DNA of 64,000 nucleotides from assembly GCA_958295665.1 (NCBI GenBank), contig OY282559.1:130671605-130735604 (forward strand), read 5' to 3'. Shown here in pieces: positions 46,785 through 58,429 of this stretch; within the stretch, counting starts at the first letter, position 1, and each line of letters begins with the position of its first letter. This DNA is from Tipula vernalis. Its lineage: Eukaryota; Arthropoda; Insecta; Diptera; Tipulidae. The notes beneath the pieces were generated by a model, which did not search any database, was not told where the DNA came from, and worked only from the letters and a program-made list of their open reading frames with translations. The translations under genes were made by a program, and so were the position numbers.

Positions 46785-47815
46785 TGGAGGTGTGGCCAAC
46801 ACACGACTTTCTTTTACGAACAGAGAATTTTGAGAAATTTTATTGTTTTTTATAATTTTTAAATTTTTTTTTTTTAATTTTTTTTTTTTAATTTTTAAAT
46901 TTTTAATTTTTTTTTTTAATTTTTTTTTTTTAATTTTTTTTTTATTTTTATTTGTTTTTAATTTTTGGAAACATTTTATTTCAAGTAGTTTTTTGTAAAC
47001 CTTATACTTTTTAAGATATTTGCAAAATAAATTTACTGGACCAAGGGAGTGGCCACTTCCGGTTAGCCGATTTGGAGTAATTTTCACTGGGACCTCCCAA
47101 TTTATCAAAAAAGCTTAAATCTGAAGTTTCAGTTCGATTGGTTAAACCATCTGGGCTGTAGAGAGGACACAGACAGACTGACAGACTGACAGACTGACAG
47201 ACTGACAGACTGACAGACTGACAGACTGACAGACTGACAGACTGACAGACTGACAGACTGACAGACTGACAGACTGACAGACTGACAGACTGACAGACTG
47301 ACAGACTGACAGACTGACAGACTGACAGACTGACAAACTGACAGACTGACAGACTGACAGACTGACAGACTGACAGACTGACAGACTGACAGACTGACAG
47401 ACTGACAGACTGACAGACTGACAGACTGACAGACTGACAGACTGACAGACTGACAGACTGACAGACTGACAGACTGACAGACTGACAGACTGACAGACTG
47501 ACAGACTGACAGACTGACAGACTGACAGACTGACAGACTGACAGACTGACAGACTGACAGACTGACAGACTGACAGACTGACAGACTGACAGACTGACAG
47601 ACTGACAGACTGACAGACTGACAGACTGACAGACTGACAGACTGACAGACTGACAGACTGACAGACTGACAGACTGACAGACTGACAGACTGACAGACTG
47701 ACAGACAGACACCATTTCGAAACCCACTTTTTCGGACTCAGGGGACCTCAAAACAGATAAATCTCTAAAAATCTCAAGGTCCAAAATTTTCATGATTACT
47801 ATACTTTATTTTACT
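46785..47815. mobile_element. 1-kb non-coding insertion with a large 8-bp minisatellite (mini-me/DINE-1-like?)
   Basis: This interrupts Gypsy pol between RT and RNase H. It begins TGGAGGTGTGGCCAACA, continues through T-rich tracts (46,850-46,965), a unique part with GTGGCCACTTCCGGTTAGCC, and the CAGACTGA array, and ends near TTTTACTAG. The repeat read on the other strand is (GTCTGTCA)n, close to the (GTCY)n region of mini-me/DINE-1 elements, and the CTAG-type end is compatible with a Helitron-related origin. Boundaries are approximate and no target duplication was seen. Confidence 0.6.
47174..47708. repeat. (CAGACTGA)n minisatellite, about 66 units
   Basis: An 8-bp unit repeated over about 535 bp with one visible variant (CAGACTGACAAACTGA near 47,328). 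On the minus strand all frames through it are stop-free in part, giving spurious SVCQ-type repeats with no coding meaning. Confidence 0.97.
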
Positions 47816-49540
47816 AGAGTAAAAGAAAGTAAAAATATTTCATTTGAATGGTCTCCTTTTTGTGAAGAAGCATTTCTAAAATTAAAAAAAGCGTTAATAA
47901 ATCCGCCTATCTTGTGTTATCCTGACTTTTCAAAACAGTTTATCGTTACGACCGATGCAAGTGACGTGGCCATAGGAGCTATCTTATCACAAAATTCTTC
48001 AAATGACGTCGACCTTCCTATTGCTTATGCAAGTAGGGTGTTACAGAAAGCAAAGAAAAATTATGCTACAATTGAAAAAGAGCTTCTTGCCATTGTCTGG
48101 GCATTAAAACGATTTCGAGCATATATTTTTGGACAACAATTTATAATTCGTACTGATCATAAACCTCTTATTTGGCTCAAGTCAATATCAAATCCAGCAT
48201 CTCGTTTAGTTCGTTGGAGAATAGTTATTGACAGTTACGACTACAAAATTGAATTCAAATCGGGTAAAGCTAATAAAAATGCCGATTCCATAAGTCGTAT
48301 TGAACTAAAAACCCCTTTAGACGATGATAAAAGTATCAAAATCGTAACCACTAGAGCAAAATCTAAATTAGAGTCCTCAAGTGACACATTAGAATCTCAA
48401 AATACATATTTAAGAACCAAGATTTCATCAAATTCAAAATCATTTGCAGTTCCGAATAACGAAACGTTCACTTCAAGTGTCATTCAACTCGATAATCCAC
48501 AGGAAATAGAACAAGTTTTACATAATTTCCATTATAATCCTCTCGGAGGTCACCAGGGCGTATATAGAACATATAAAAGATTAAAACTTTACTATCAATT
48601 TCCAAAGATGATGACCACCATCCGTTATTTTATTAGAAAATGTGCTGACTGTCAAAAAAATAAAGTAGGCAAATTAAATAAATGTCCGATGAAAATTACT
48701 ACGACAGAAAAGGTATACCATTTGAAAAACTATTTTTAGATGTAGTGGGACCACTTCCCATTACAGAAAACGAAAATAAGTATATTTTAACACTTCAGGA
48801 TGATCTAACTAAATTTTCGTTGGGTATATGTAACAAATCAGGAATCATCAACTGTTGCTAGAGCATTTGTCGATCACTTTGTATGTGTATTCGGGTCGCC
48901 ACAGTCAATAGTAACCGATCAGGGATCAAATTTTATGTCTGAATTGTTTTCAAGCGTATGTAAAATATTAAATATTAAAAAGATCAATACAACAGCGTAC
49001 CACCCTCAGTCGAACGGCGCATTAGAGCGCTCACACAGGATGTTGGGGGAGTATTTAAGAAATTTTACATCAAATAATGTCAATGATTGGGACAACTGGA
49101 TATCAATGGCCTTGTTCACATATAACTCTACACCACATTCATCTACAGGTTATATGCCTTTTGAGCTAGTTTTTGGATATAAAGCAACAATTCCAATATC
49201 GTTAATGAAAAACCATGAACCAATATATAACTATACGAGTCTTATGTCCTTGAATTGAAAAATAAATTTCAAAATTGCTGGAAAATTGCTAGAAATAACC
49301 TTATTCAAGCTAAATATAAATCGAAAGCCTATTATGGCAAGAATGCGAAGACTACAAAATTTGAAGTTGGAGATTTAGTACTCCTCAAAAATGAAATAAT
49401 GAGCAACGGAAAACTAGACAAATTATGGAACGGTCCTTAACAAATAATAGATATAAACTCGGATGAAAACTCTACAATCCGGATTAGTCGTCAAAATAAA
49501 GTGGTTCACAATAACAGATTAAAGTTGTTTCAAGAATAAA
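47816..49540 (+). pseudogene. Gypsy (mdg1/412-like) pol, second part: RNase H and integrase
   Basis: RNase H resumes with FEWSPFCEEAFLKLKKAL, VTTDASDVAIGAILS, YATIEKELLAIVWALKRF and TDHKPLIWLK. The integrase finger region runs GGHQGVYRTYKRLKLYYQ to CADCQKNKVG. Frame changes occur near 48,712 (before FLDVVGPLPITENENKY) and near 48,830. The core then has IVTDQGSNFMSEL and HPQSNGALERSHRMLGEYL (48,900-49,050). A stop at 49,256-49,258 and another at 49,438-49,440 break the C-terminal part, which still shows FEVGDLVLLKNE and NRLKLFQE. Confidence 0.9.
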
Positions 49541-49817
49541 GATAAATAAAAAATCATTGTTGTTGAACGAAACATGGATATTCACCGAATTATAATTTAT
49601 TTACAATATACAATTACATTAAATTACCATTTTTATAAATTTTTGATTTTTATTATATTTTAGCAGTTCATAATTGTAATTGAAATAAAATTTTCTGAAT
49701 TTAAATATGTTATCCTATATAATAATACGGATAAGTATACTTATAACCGATCATACCACAATATATAAAAAGGTTTCAATGTATATTAGATTTAATTTAC
49801 AATAATATGATGTATTA

Positions 49818-49858
49818 AAGATAAACCCTTCAGGTTTATCTTTTCCATATGGGAAAGG
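49818..49858 (+). promoter_or_regulatory. 10-bp hairpin and polypurine tract before the Gypsy 3' LTR
   Basis: AAGATAAACC and GGTTTATCTT form a perfect hairpin with a 5-base loop (about 49,818-49,842). ATGGGAAAGG (49,849-49,858) is the polypurine tract abutting the LTR. The hairpin may be a transcription or RNA-stability element. Its role is unknown. Confidence 0.7.
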
Positions 49859-50284
49859 TGTTGTGAACACTTAGGTGACTCACTATAAATTATACACATA
49901 CACATTACATAGATAATTATTAATATTATATACTTAATTGTTATATGCGAAATTGGTTTATATAAAGTCATATTAGATAGTGTATGTGAACTTGTTTAGT
50001 AATGTATTATATCAACAATACAAATGCATAAAAACAATATTGTAATGTATAGCGGTCGATTTGAGATCAAAATAAAATTTAAGTAAGTTAGTTGATAAAA
50101 AGCTTTCATTATGAATTATTAAAATTAATGTAAATTAATATTGAAATAAAATAAAAAGTAAAATAAACGATTTAATAAGATTGGAACAAAACCAATTCTT
50201 TTTTTATTTACATAAACTAACATTTAAAAGTGAAATTGTGTTTTATTCTGGATTTTTCATTGCCATGCGCTCGCAAATACAACA
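49859..50284 (+). repeat. Gypsy (mdg1/412-like) 3' LTR
   Basis: 426 bp, TGTTGTGAACACTTAGG to AATACAACA, matching the 5' LTR except at about four positions. Followed by the TAAT duplicate and satellite sequence. Confidence 0.95.
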
Positions 50285-51125
50285 TAATTTAGACCTGGGC
50301 CAAAACTCTATACCATTTTAGAAGTAAAATTGGATTTTTCTTCTGTAATAATAAAATTTATAATTTGTCTAAAGGTTTTAAGCTAGACATACATACAGCT
50401 TACCTTTGTTCAAATTTAAAGAAATTCGTACTGTTGCAACTTGTGTAATTTAGCCCTCGGCCAAAACTCTATACCGTTTTTGAAGTCAAATTGGATTTTT
50501 CGCCTGCAATAATAAAATTTATAGTTTGACAGATTAAGGCTGAATAGTTTTAAGATGGAAAAACTTACATCTTAACTTTGGCTAAATTTAAAAAAATTCG
50601 TAATGTTACAACTTGCGTAATTTGGCCCTGGGCCAAAACTATATACAGTTTTTGAAGTCAAATTGGATTTTTCGTCTGTAATAATAAAATTTATAATTTC
50701 TCGGATTAAGGCTGAATGGTTTAAAGATGGACATATTTTCAGCTTACTTTTGACCAAATTAAGAAAAATTCGTAATTTTGCAACTTGTGTAATTTGGCTC
50801 TGGGCCAGAACTCATTAAGAGCACAGATTAAGGCTGAATGATTTTAAGATGGACATACTTACAGCTAACTTTTGGCCTAATTTAAAGAAAATCGTAATGT
50901 TGCAACTTGCGTAATTTAGCCCTTGGCCAATATACTGTACCGTTTTAGAATTAAGATTGGATTTTTCGTCTATAAAAATAAAAGTTATAATTTTTAGGAT
51001 TGAGGCTCAATGGTTTTAAGATAGACATACATACAGCTTACTTTTTGGCAAATTTAAAGAAAATTGTACTGTTGCAACTTGTACAATTTAGTCCTTGGCC
51101 AAAACTCTATACCGTTTTGGAGTTG
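50285..51125 (+). repeat. Sat-170 tandem array, right part
   Basis: Continuation of the 42.0-42.68 kb array. The GCAACTTG.GTAATTT core recurs near 50,434, 50,605, 50,774, 50,900 and 51,072. Most spacings are about 170 bp, with one short unit of about 126 bp (50,774-50,900). The last unit fades after ACTCTATACCGTTTTGG. Confidence 0.93.
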
Positions 51126-51375
51126 TGTGGCTGGTATATTTTTTGTGATAATCTAGTTATAATTAAAACTGAGTGTAGTGCTTATGATGGTGATTTCTTG
51201 TATCGCGCGATTATAGAGACTTAAGTTTAATACAGCTTACTTGTGTGACGGATTATCACGTGTACTTACTTAGTGTTACTTCTAGCGATTTTTTTCCCGC
51301 TTTTTTCTTCTTAGAATTGATTAAATTTGGCCCATTATAGGCTAACTTTAATTCGGTTCTTGAAATTCTAGAAAT

Positions 51376-53175
51376 TTATCTTCGCTTTATATTATGTATT
51401 TTAAATGGTTCATTTTCGTCCAACGAGTTTCTATATTGTATAATATCGTATTGATTTGTGTATCTTATCCAATGCACTTGAGACCAAATAAAGCGATTCC
51501 CAGCAGCATCTTTAGAGCGCCGTGTACATTTTGTTTTAACCATTTCGCTGAAGTTAAAGAAATCAGTTTGTTGCATATCAATAACCTTAAATGTATTGGT
51601 TGATCGTATAGTTCTTATGAATTGAGAGTAATCATGTGGAGCATGAATATCAATAGATGTTTTCCTTATTTGTTGTTCAATTGCAGCATGTACCACATCG
51701 CATTCCATATGCATATGACCAACGATTAAAAACTTGTGATCAATTTGTGTTATACTAGTTTCTTTACTTTGTAGAAAAAATAAGAACATTGCAGAAATAC
51801 AACTATTTTTGTTTTGCCCAACACAGTTATCACTATAAAAAGTGATGGTTTTGATTGGTGGAGGCAAAGAATTCAAATGAAAATAAGGGCAAGATGATAT
51901 TTCATTTCCGCCGCGGTTAGCTATTCCTTCATGCCATAAGTAATTAAACGGCTGATTTAATGCTCCATCATGGATAGTTAAATTGAAGGTCCACAATGAC
52001 CGTTTATAAAATGCAACATTTGTGGTTAGTTTAGGTGATGGTAGACATTTTAATAAATCAAAAGTAAATAGTCTATGCAACGCAGGATTTTGTTTACTAA
52101 TAGTTTTATCGCGATTTTTGGCCTTGTAAGCTAAATCAGCAACTGCATGATGTTCTTCTTGTATCTTTAGTAATTCTTCTTTGTTACTAGTAGCAAACTT
52201 AATTTTTGGCTAATGGTTTCACAATAGTTGCGTGCGTCTTAGGATGGTATACTCAAAAATTGAAGCAGAGTTGTAGTATTCCTAAGAATAAAGTTCAAAC
52301 ATTTTACATAAATTTAAATCGGATTGCAAATATTATTTGTCACTATGTCGACGGGAATAATGCGACGTATATGCTGGAAAACTTTTAATATGATTGATAT
52401 TTCCAGCTGTGGTTTCTTTTAGAAGTATTTTATTATACTTAGAACAGCTTCCACGTTTGTCTTTTTCCGGTGTAGCACCAGTACCTTTGTACAATTTATC
52501 ACATATAATATCAATAAATTTACGGGTTTCTCCAAATGTATTTAAAAAACATTTCTTGCGTACTTCACACCGATTGCCAGAATTTTTCAAAAAGAATTTA
52601 GATGCGAGATTTATTAGAATTATTTTTGTATACTTTACGGTTTGAAGGTCGATTAAACCATAAACGTAAGCGGTGTAGTCATTTAAAATTGTTGTATTAG
52701 GTATTAACGTAGGAATTGTGGAAAAGAAATCAATCACCGTCGTATGAGCTCGTTTTTATAGGTCATTCTCGATGAATTGGTTAACACTAAAGCGGACAGC
52801 AATACCATTTACCTATTTTAAAAATAATTCCAAACTTACCTAGTTTCCAATATTCATCAAAAAATTCCTTTTGGCCTTCATAATTTATTTTTGTTGAACA
52901 TTTCCTTTTGCAGTCTGCCAATTGAATATGTTTTCTATTTTGTTTGAGTTTTCCAGATGAAGAAATGTATTGCACACCTAAATTTCTTTTTGTTTTTTTA
53001 TACTTTTCTGCGATTCTTTGGTACATATTATTGGTGAGATAATTTGGCTTGTTCGAGGAGCATCAAAACAATTTTGCTCAATTTCGTTATGCATGTTTCT
53101 CAATTCATCAATAGCAGTTTCAACGGAACTGGAATTTGCTGAATTAGAATACAATGTGAGAAAATGAACATACAT
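51376..53175 (-). pseudogene. Decayed DUF7869-type gene (possible DDE-like transposase)
   Basis: The minus strand shows, in order: LADCKRKCSTKINYEGQKEF and FDEYWKLG (about 52,960-52,840); VRKKCFLNTFGETRKFIDII and DKRGSC with FPAYTSHYSRRHSDK (52,737-52,333); a broken QSDLNL.KMFELY block; AYKAKNRDKTISKQNPALHR; and a 234-aa C-terminal part (52,080-51,376) with WHEGIANRGGNEISSC, ITFYSDNCVGQNKNSC and KFLIVGHMHMECDVVHAAIE. This set matches an uncharacterised invertebrate family (DUF7869) recalled from memory. The Asp/Glu pattern suggests an RNase H-fold nuclease, possibly a DNA-transposon transposase, but I am unsure. Several stops interrupt the middle. A GTAAGT...TTTAG segment (about 52,785-52,838) may be an intron. 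Confidence 0.6.
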
Positions 53176-53367
53176 ACGTTAGGTCCACATCACTGTCACC
53201 AAATTCTATTGAGCTTTCAGATTGACTTACTGGTTTTTAAAGCAACACATTAGATTTGTTAAGAATAATTTAAAAAGTAGTTTTTAATTTACCGTTCCCA
53301 TTTTTTGAACAACTTGGTTGATTATTATCAATGACCTTAGCTTCCAAATTATTTATTTTTGATTATA

Positions 53368-54416
53368 TTAATAATATGGTTTGTCTGGTGAGTCCCGCCA
53401 TATTATCCGCTGGTATTTGGTATCTTCTTCTGCAACTAAGACTTGTCGAAATATTTTCTCGACATCTGCTGTGAATGCTACTTTGAACGTTCTTAATCGG
53501 CATAATATGGCATACAGGGTGGATTGGACTGTTGGTCCAACCGCAAGGCATTCGTTTAACGAAGTTCCCGTGGTAGTTTTTGCGGAACCGTCGAACACAA
53601 CTCGGAGCTTTGTTGTAGTACTTAAGTCGTTAATGACACCGTGATGTGGCAGGTAGTATCCATTGGAGTTTTTCTCAGTATCATTAACAGCTTTCATTTG
53701 TCCTAAACTTATGTATTCTGACATAAACGTTTTGTACATTATGGCCAATTCGCCTTCCCTGCTGAATCTTTTCTCCATAGAATACATGCGCTTGGCTGCT
53801 GTGCGGAAAGAATTCCCTAAAATTAATGAAGGACGCTTGAATGGAAGGTGTACTGTAAATCGGCCAGCGTGATCTGTTGTTGTAGTTTTCTGGAAATGGT
53901 TGTCACATAGTTTCTCCTCTCCTGATAGCTTGATACTTTAGTCGTCTGTTGCTCCAATTTCCCAAAAATTTCTTTAGCAGGTTATCTAACTGGCCTTCTG
54001 GATCGTTCAAATTGGCTGTGATTACCTGTCTCGTCTGTGTTTCGTTTGATCTGCCGACAACAATCCATCCCAGAAAGGTTTTTTGCATGGTAAGTTCATT
54101 TGGGGTGGTGATTTTCCCTTCTTCTAGCAAATTCAAAAAATTTATCTGCTCCAATAATAATGTAAATCTCTTTGTCTTTATAGAAATGAGGATCTGCTAG
54201 CTCGTACTTCTTAATAATCTCGGTATTGATGTATCGTGAGCTTGGTGGATGTCTTGCAGTTAATTTTGGTAAGACAAATGCTTCAATTTGTAGGCTTGGG
54301 TTCTCTTTGTTCCACGGCGTAATTTTCAGCGGTACCGATCCCTTGGTGAATCCACTTGATGTTGCTCCTATACCCGTAATGGCAATTTTAGGAAGGGAAT
54401 TACAGTCTCTGTGCAC
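53368..54416 (-). pseudogene. BEL-2 protease and RT start
   Basis: The protease region has IAITGIGATSSGFTKGSVPL, AFVLPKLTARHPPS and YELADPHF with IIIGADKFFEF (54,416-54,096), then TMQKTFLGWIVVGRS (54,154-53,903) in a second frame. RT starts MEKRFSREGELAIMYKTF and has GYYLPHHGVI, TTTKLRVVFDGSAKT, FTADVEKIFRQVLVAEED and KYQRIIWRDS (53,787-53,368). Stops lie between the frames. The YMDD region is not present because the element is cut. Confidence 0.88.
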
Positions 54417-54494
54417 AATTTTTACTAATAAATGAGACTTGCGATCCGGAATCTAGCAGTGCTCTAAATAAATGGTTTTGGTTTAGAGCATTAA

Positions 54495-55755
54495 TTACAC
54501 GTACCAAAGCTGTGGGTAAATTAGCACTGCCATTTTGGTGTTGGTGGTAAGACTTGAAACATCGGTTTGATTTAGCAGAGTTTCGGATTGAACAGCGGTT
54601 GCTTGCGTTGTTGTTGTGGAATTTTCGTGTAACGAGCTGTGGTGTTTCCTATTGCAAAGCTTGCAACGAAATTTGGATTTGCAATTAATCACACTGTGAT
54701 TATTATTCAAGCAATTGAAGCACCGATTTTCTTGAATTAAAAAGGATCTTCTCTCAGCTACCGGCATATTCTTAAATTTGGCGCACTCAAATAACTTATG
54801 CTCTTCGCTACATGCTGAGCATGTTTGAACTTTGTTTTCACTTGCAACGACATGGCTTCTTACTTTAGATCTGAATTGAGATGACTGGGGTTGAAAGCGT
54901 TTATTTTGTGATTTTAGTGATTCTATGCGTCGATCCTTTTGAAAGAAAGACAAAGAACTACTTTAAGGTTGGTAAGTCATATTCAGCGGAGGTTTGTGCC
55001 CATAAGCTATTGGTCTCGTAATCTAGCTTACTCAGTAGAATATGGATTAACCAATGGTCCCTGGTTTCTTCTTCTTCTCCTAGCGCCTTAAGTCCTCGGA
55101 TTATTTCATCTGACGTGTCTAATAAAACTCTAACGTTTGAGCTATTTGGAGTAGTTACTGCTGGTTGAAACATGAAGCTTTTTATAAAGGCATAGATGGT
55201 GTGCTTTCTGCGAACGTATCTCTCTCTCTCTCTCTCAATTTCCCCAGCGCTTCGATGTAGTTCGCATCTGTGAAGCTGAAATGTTCTAACAGAGCTGCCG
55301 CTTCGTCTTTCAAAGATCCCTTCAAGTATTGCAGTTTTTGTGACGGTGTCAGTTTATTATTATCGTGGATAGTTGAACCATACAAGTCATGGAATGACTG
55401 CCATTCGTTGTAGTCCCCAGACAAAACCGGTATAGAAATTTTCGGTAATTTTACTTCAATGTTGTTTTCCGCTGTAGAAACATCAATCAATGTATCGTTG
55501 AGTAACATTGTACGTTCCATCGTTTTCCTTAACGCGAGATTTAAGCTGCTACTACTGTGTAGTAGTTTTCTTCAAAGTCTAAATCTAATTCTTCTTTGTT
55601 ATATGGGGCAACTGTGCTGTTTTCCACCTCAATAAACTCGTTTCGGTATCGGCATTGGTGGTTTCGCTGATGGATTTGATAAAATTGAGCAATTCGTCAT
55701 GCTGCCTTTAATATATGCACGTCGTTTTTTCAATGATGCAAGTCTGCCATTTTGT
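54495..55755 (-). pseudogene. BEL-2 gag relic with an expanded (TC)n tract
   Basis: The N-terminal block LASLKKRRAYIKGSMT is near 55,740. The Gag core has VKLPKISIPVLSGDYNEWQS, SQKLQYLKGSLKDEAAALL and NYIEALGKL (55,520-55,250). A (CT/TC) microsatellite (55,219-55,236) then produces RERER and shifts the frame. 55,173-54,958 resumes with LLDTSDEIIRGLKALGEEEE and HILLSKLD. Knuckles end it: CSACSEEHKLFECAKF, CFNCLNNNHSVINC and CKLCNRKHHSSLH (54,870-54,620). Confidence 0.88.
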
Positions 55756-56133
55756 TTTAAGTATCACTGATTTATCTCACTATTATACTACTAATTCACT
55801 TTTCTTGATTTTAAAATGTTCGAAACAATTGTAATTTTAAGTCTTTATAATATAATCGTCAGGCTTAGGTGGATTATTTTCGCAACAGGGTGAAAATATT
55901 TTTACAGAAAATTTTAATTATTTAATTAGTCAATTTAATTATTAATAAGTAAGCCTTTTTATGCTTGCGGTTTATTTTCCATGCGGTTGCGTTTCCATGC
56001 GGTTTTACTGTGATGAAAACTGCGCTTTCTCTACTCTGATGTGGTAAATTCGGCTAACTCATCTGCCTTTTTCCGTCGAATCGCTGCTTTGTCTTCGGTA
56101 GGTTTTCTTGATTTGGTGATTGGATGCAGCTTT

Positions 56134-56330
56134 AATCCGGGTCGAAGGACCAGTGTTTTTGTACCAATAGGTCGGGTTCCAAATTCTTCTCAAAACTTGC
56201 TACAGAAAATGAAGGTTCAATAAAACTTGCAGGTGTGGTTGGTTGGTCGTTAGCAAAAAAAACCCTTGTTTTAAGTATAACTATTGTGTCCTATCGCTCG
56301 AAATAATTTATTTTTTAATTTTTAGTTGTG
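56134..56330 (-). promoter_or_regulatory. BEL-2 primer-binding site and presumed 5' LTR
   Basis: TGGTCCTTCGACCCGGATT (minus strand, 56,152-56,134) is nearly complementary to the tRNA-Tyr 3' end, as in BEL-1. The LTR should lie just above it (to about 56.3 kb), but no second copy is available to set its ends. Confidence 0.6.
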
Positions 56331-56902
56331 AACAGCTTTGATGGTTGATTTCAGAAAGAAAAAAAATTTTATTTGGTTTAGAGAAAAATAATTTTTACAA
56401 TGGTTTTAGTTTACTATTAATTATGATAGTGGGCCAATAGTTATGGCTAAGCCATAATGGTACTCAACGTACACGCTAAGTTCATTAAGGTTATAATTGT
56501 ATTGAACTTACCCATGATTTATAAAGCAAATTTTACATTTATAAAATTTTGAAAATTACATTGACAAATTAGCTTTTAATTTGTAATCAATATAAAATAA
56601 AGGTAAACAATTCATTCTTGTTAATTTAATATACATTAATTCAATTAAATATTATTAATTATTTCAGGACCTTATTATAGTGCATTGAAGGTTAAGGTAA
56701 GAAATTATGTAGACATTAAATTGTTAATTAAATTGGAAAACTAATTAAATTTGACATTCTTATATGATTTCAGGTTATGGCAACAACAAACTGGATAGAT
56801 TGTAATTCATAATTTAAAGCTAAGTGTATAATATATATTTTAAAGATTAATTCTAAATGGATTATTTTGGTTGCAGCTGATCCTGCAAGTGACTTTACAA
56901 TT
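56331..56902. other. AT-rich segment with splice-like signals, no proven gene
   Basis: TTTCAG at 56,667 and GTAAG at 56,697 bound a 29-base segment. A second TTTCAG at 56,773 follows after a 77-base gap, and TTGCAG lies at 56,872-56,877. Homology and coding potential are lacking. Confidence 0.3.
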
Positions 56903-57243
<341 letters not shown>

Positions 57244-58271
57244 ATTAAGAATGAAATATTACCAATAATTGTTGAGATTCAAATTAGTAATCCTCATTCC
57301 AAAGTCTAACAACGTTGCAACTTACACCAATACACAATAAACAAATTGAAAACTACTTTTGAGGGTAATGTAAAATAATCAACCATTGAAACATGTAGGA
57401 CAACATATAGGGGGAACAATAAAATTGGTGCACAAGAATTGCTACCCATCCGTAGTATGCACCTGTCGCAAAAATTATTAAATGGTCCCTGGAGTCGGTC
57501 ATATAAAAACCAAGCAAAATTTGCATCAAATTTGTTTAAAGAAAAATTAAAAGTCCCAAAAACATATGATTTTTCTCGAATGCCTATAATAAGTACTTGA
57601 CATAAAAATTATAAAATGGCTGATTTTTGATATCAGTCATAGTTTTTAAATAAACCAGTAAAATATTTTGTTTTTGTCAAAGTCCTAACTAGACTTCTGG
57701 AGTTGGGACTATGACAGGCTAACTGAACAACGATCAAATCTAATAAAATTAGACGCTAGTTATGTTACGATTTTTGAAGTAGAGTTTTGTTCTTGAGCAA
57801 CATTTAGTCAAAATTTAACTTATTCGTAATGTTTACTTATAGTCGGGATTTAAAAAATTATTCAATCTTAGCTTAGCGTTAATTGGCTTGAGATTTCCGT
57901 TTCTAACAATTAATGTTTTTGAATAAAACATACAAATTTTACTTGCAATCAATCCTATAATTTATAGTTAACAACAGCTTACCTAGTTTTTCCAGTCAAT
58001 CATAAATGTTAATGACAAAATCGATTTCTTTACGAATAAATTCGAGGGTTTTACAAACATATTTCACGTTACATTGAAAATATAAGTAAGATATTAAAGC
58101 GAACTGGTTTTACAACCAATACCCCCAAAATAAACTTCAATAAATTCATTTAGGCACACCAAATATTCGAAATAATCGTTCACCCCTTCATGTTTGTTTC
58201 CTTTATAGTAAAACTCATTCATTCAATATTAATCAAAAGCGCTATCAAACGATATACTCAATAATGAACAT
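57244..58271. other. AT-rich intergenic DNA, no supported feature
   Basis: No coding similarity or repeat unit was recognised. Confidence 0.45.
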
Positions 58272-58429
58272 CGCGTCGCTATTAAAACATAAACAATAAA
58301 TGTTAAATTTTATTACATTGCAATTTCACTAAAAATCAGCCCACTAACCCCGCGTCGCTATTAAAACATAAACAATAAATGTTAAATTTTATTACATTGC
58401 AATTTCACTAAAAATCAGCCCACTAACCC
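58272..58429 (+). repeat. Perfect 79-bp tandem duplication
   Basis: Two identical units (CGCGTCGCTATTAAAACA to CAGCCCACTAACCC) at 58,272-58,350 and 58,351-58,429. No mismatch seen. Confidence 0.95.

Larger units (their letters stand above)
42677..50288 (+). mobile_element. mdg1/412-like Gypsy retrotransposon inside the Sat-170 array
   Basis: 426-bp LTRs at 42,681-43,106 and 49,859-50,284 enclose gag and pol. TAAT (42,677-42,680 and 50,285-50,288) is the 4-bp target duplication; it belongs to the satellite monomer (TGTAATTTAG), and removing the element restores a normal monomer join. The LTRs differ at about four positions by eye. gag and pol have several stops and frameshifts plus a 1-kb insertion, so this copy cannot act alone. 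Integrase wording (HPQSNGALERSHR) favours the mdg1/412 group. Confidence 0.93.
53368..56152 (-). mobile_element. 3'-truncated BEL/Pao element (BEL-2)
   Basis: From a tRNA-Tyr type primer site (56,134-56,152) the minus strand carries gag (about 55,755-54,495), protease (54,416-53,903) and the first part of RT (53,787-53,368), ending abruptly at RDSPDKPYY. The rest of pol and the 3' LTR are absent. BEL-2 differs in sequence from BEL-1 and BEL-3, so three BEL lineages or subfamilies are represented. Confidence 0.88.

Noticed and set aside
47011..47793. A 260-residue minus-strand frame with SVCQSVSL repeats
   Set aside because: It is created by the 8-bp minisatellite inside a non-coding insertion.
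42010..51125. Relationship of the 170-bp satellite to primate alpha satellite
   Set aside because: Only the length is similar, and the sequence words are unrelated.
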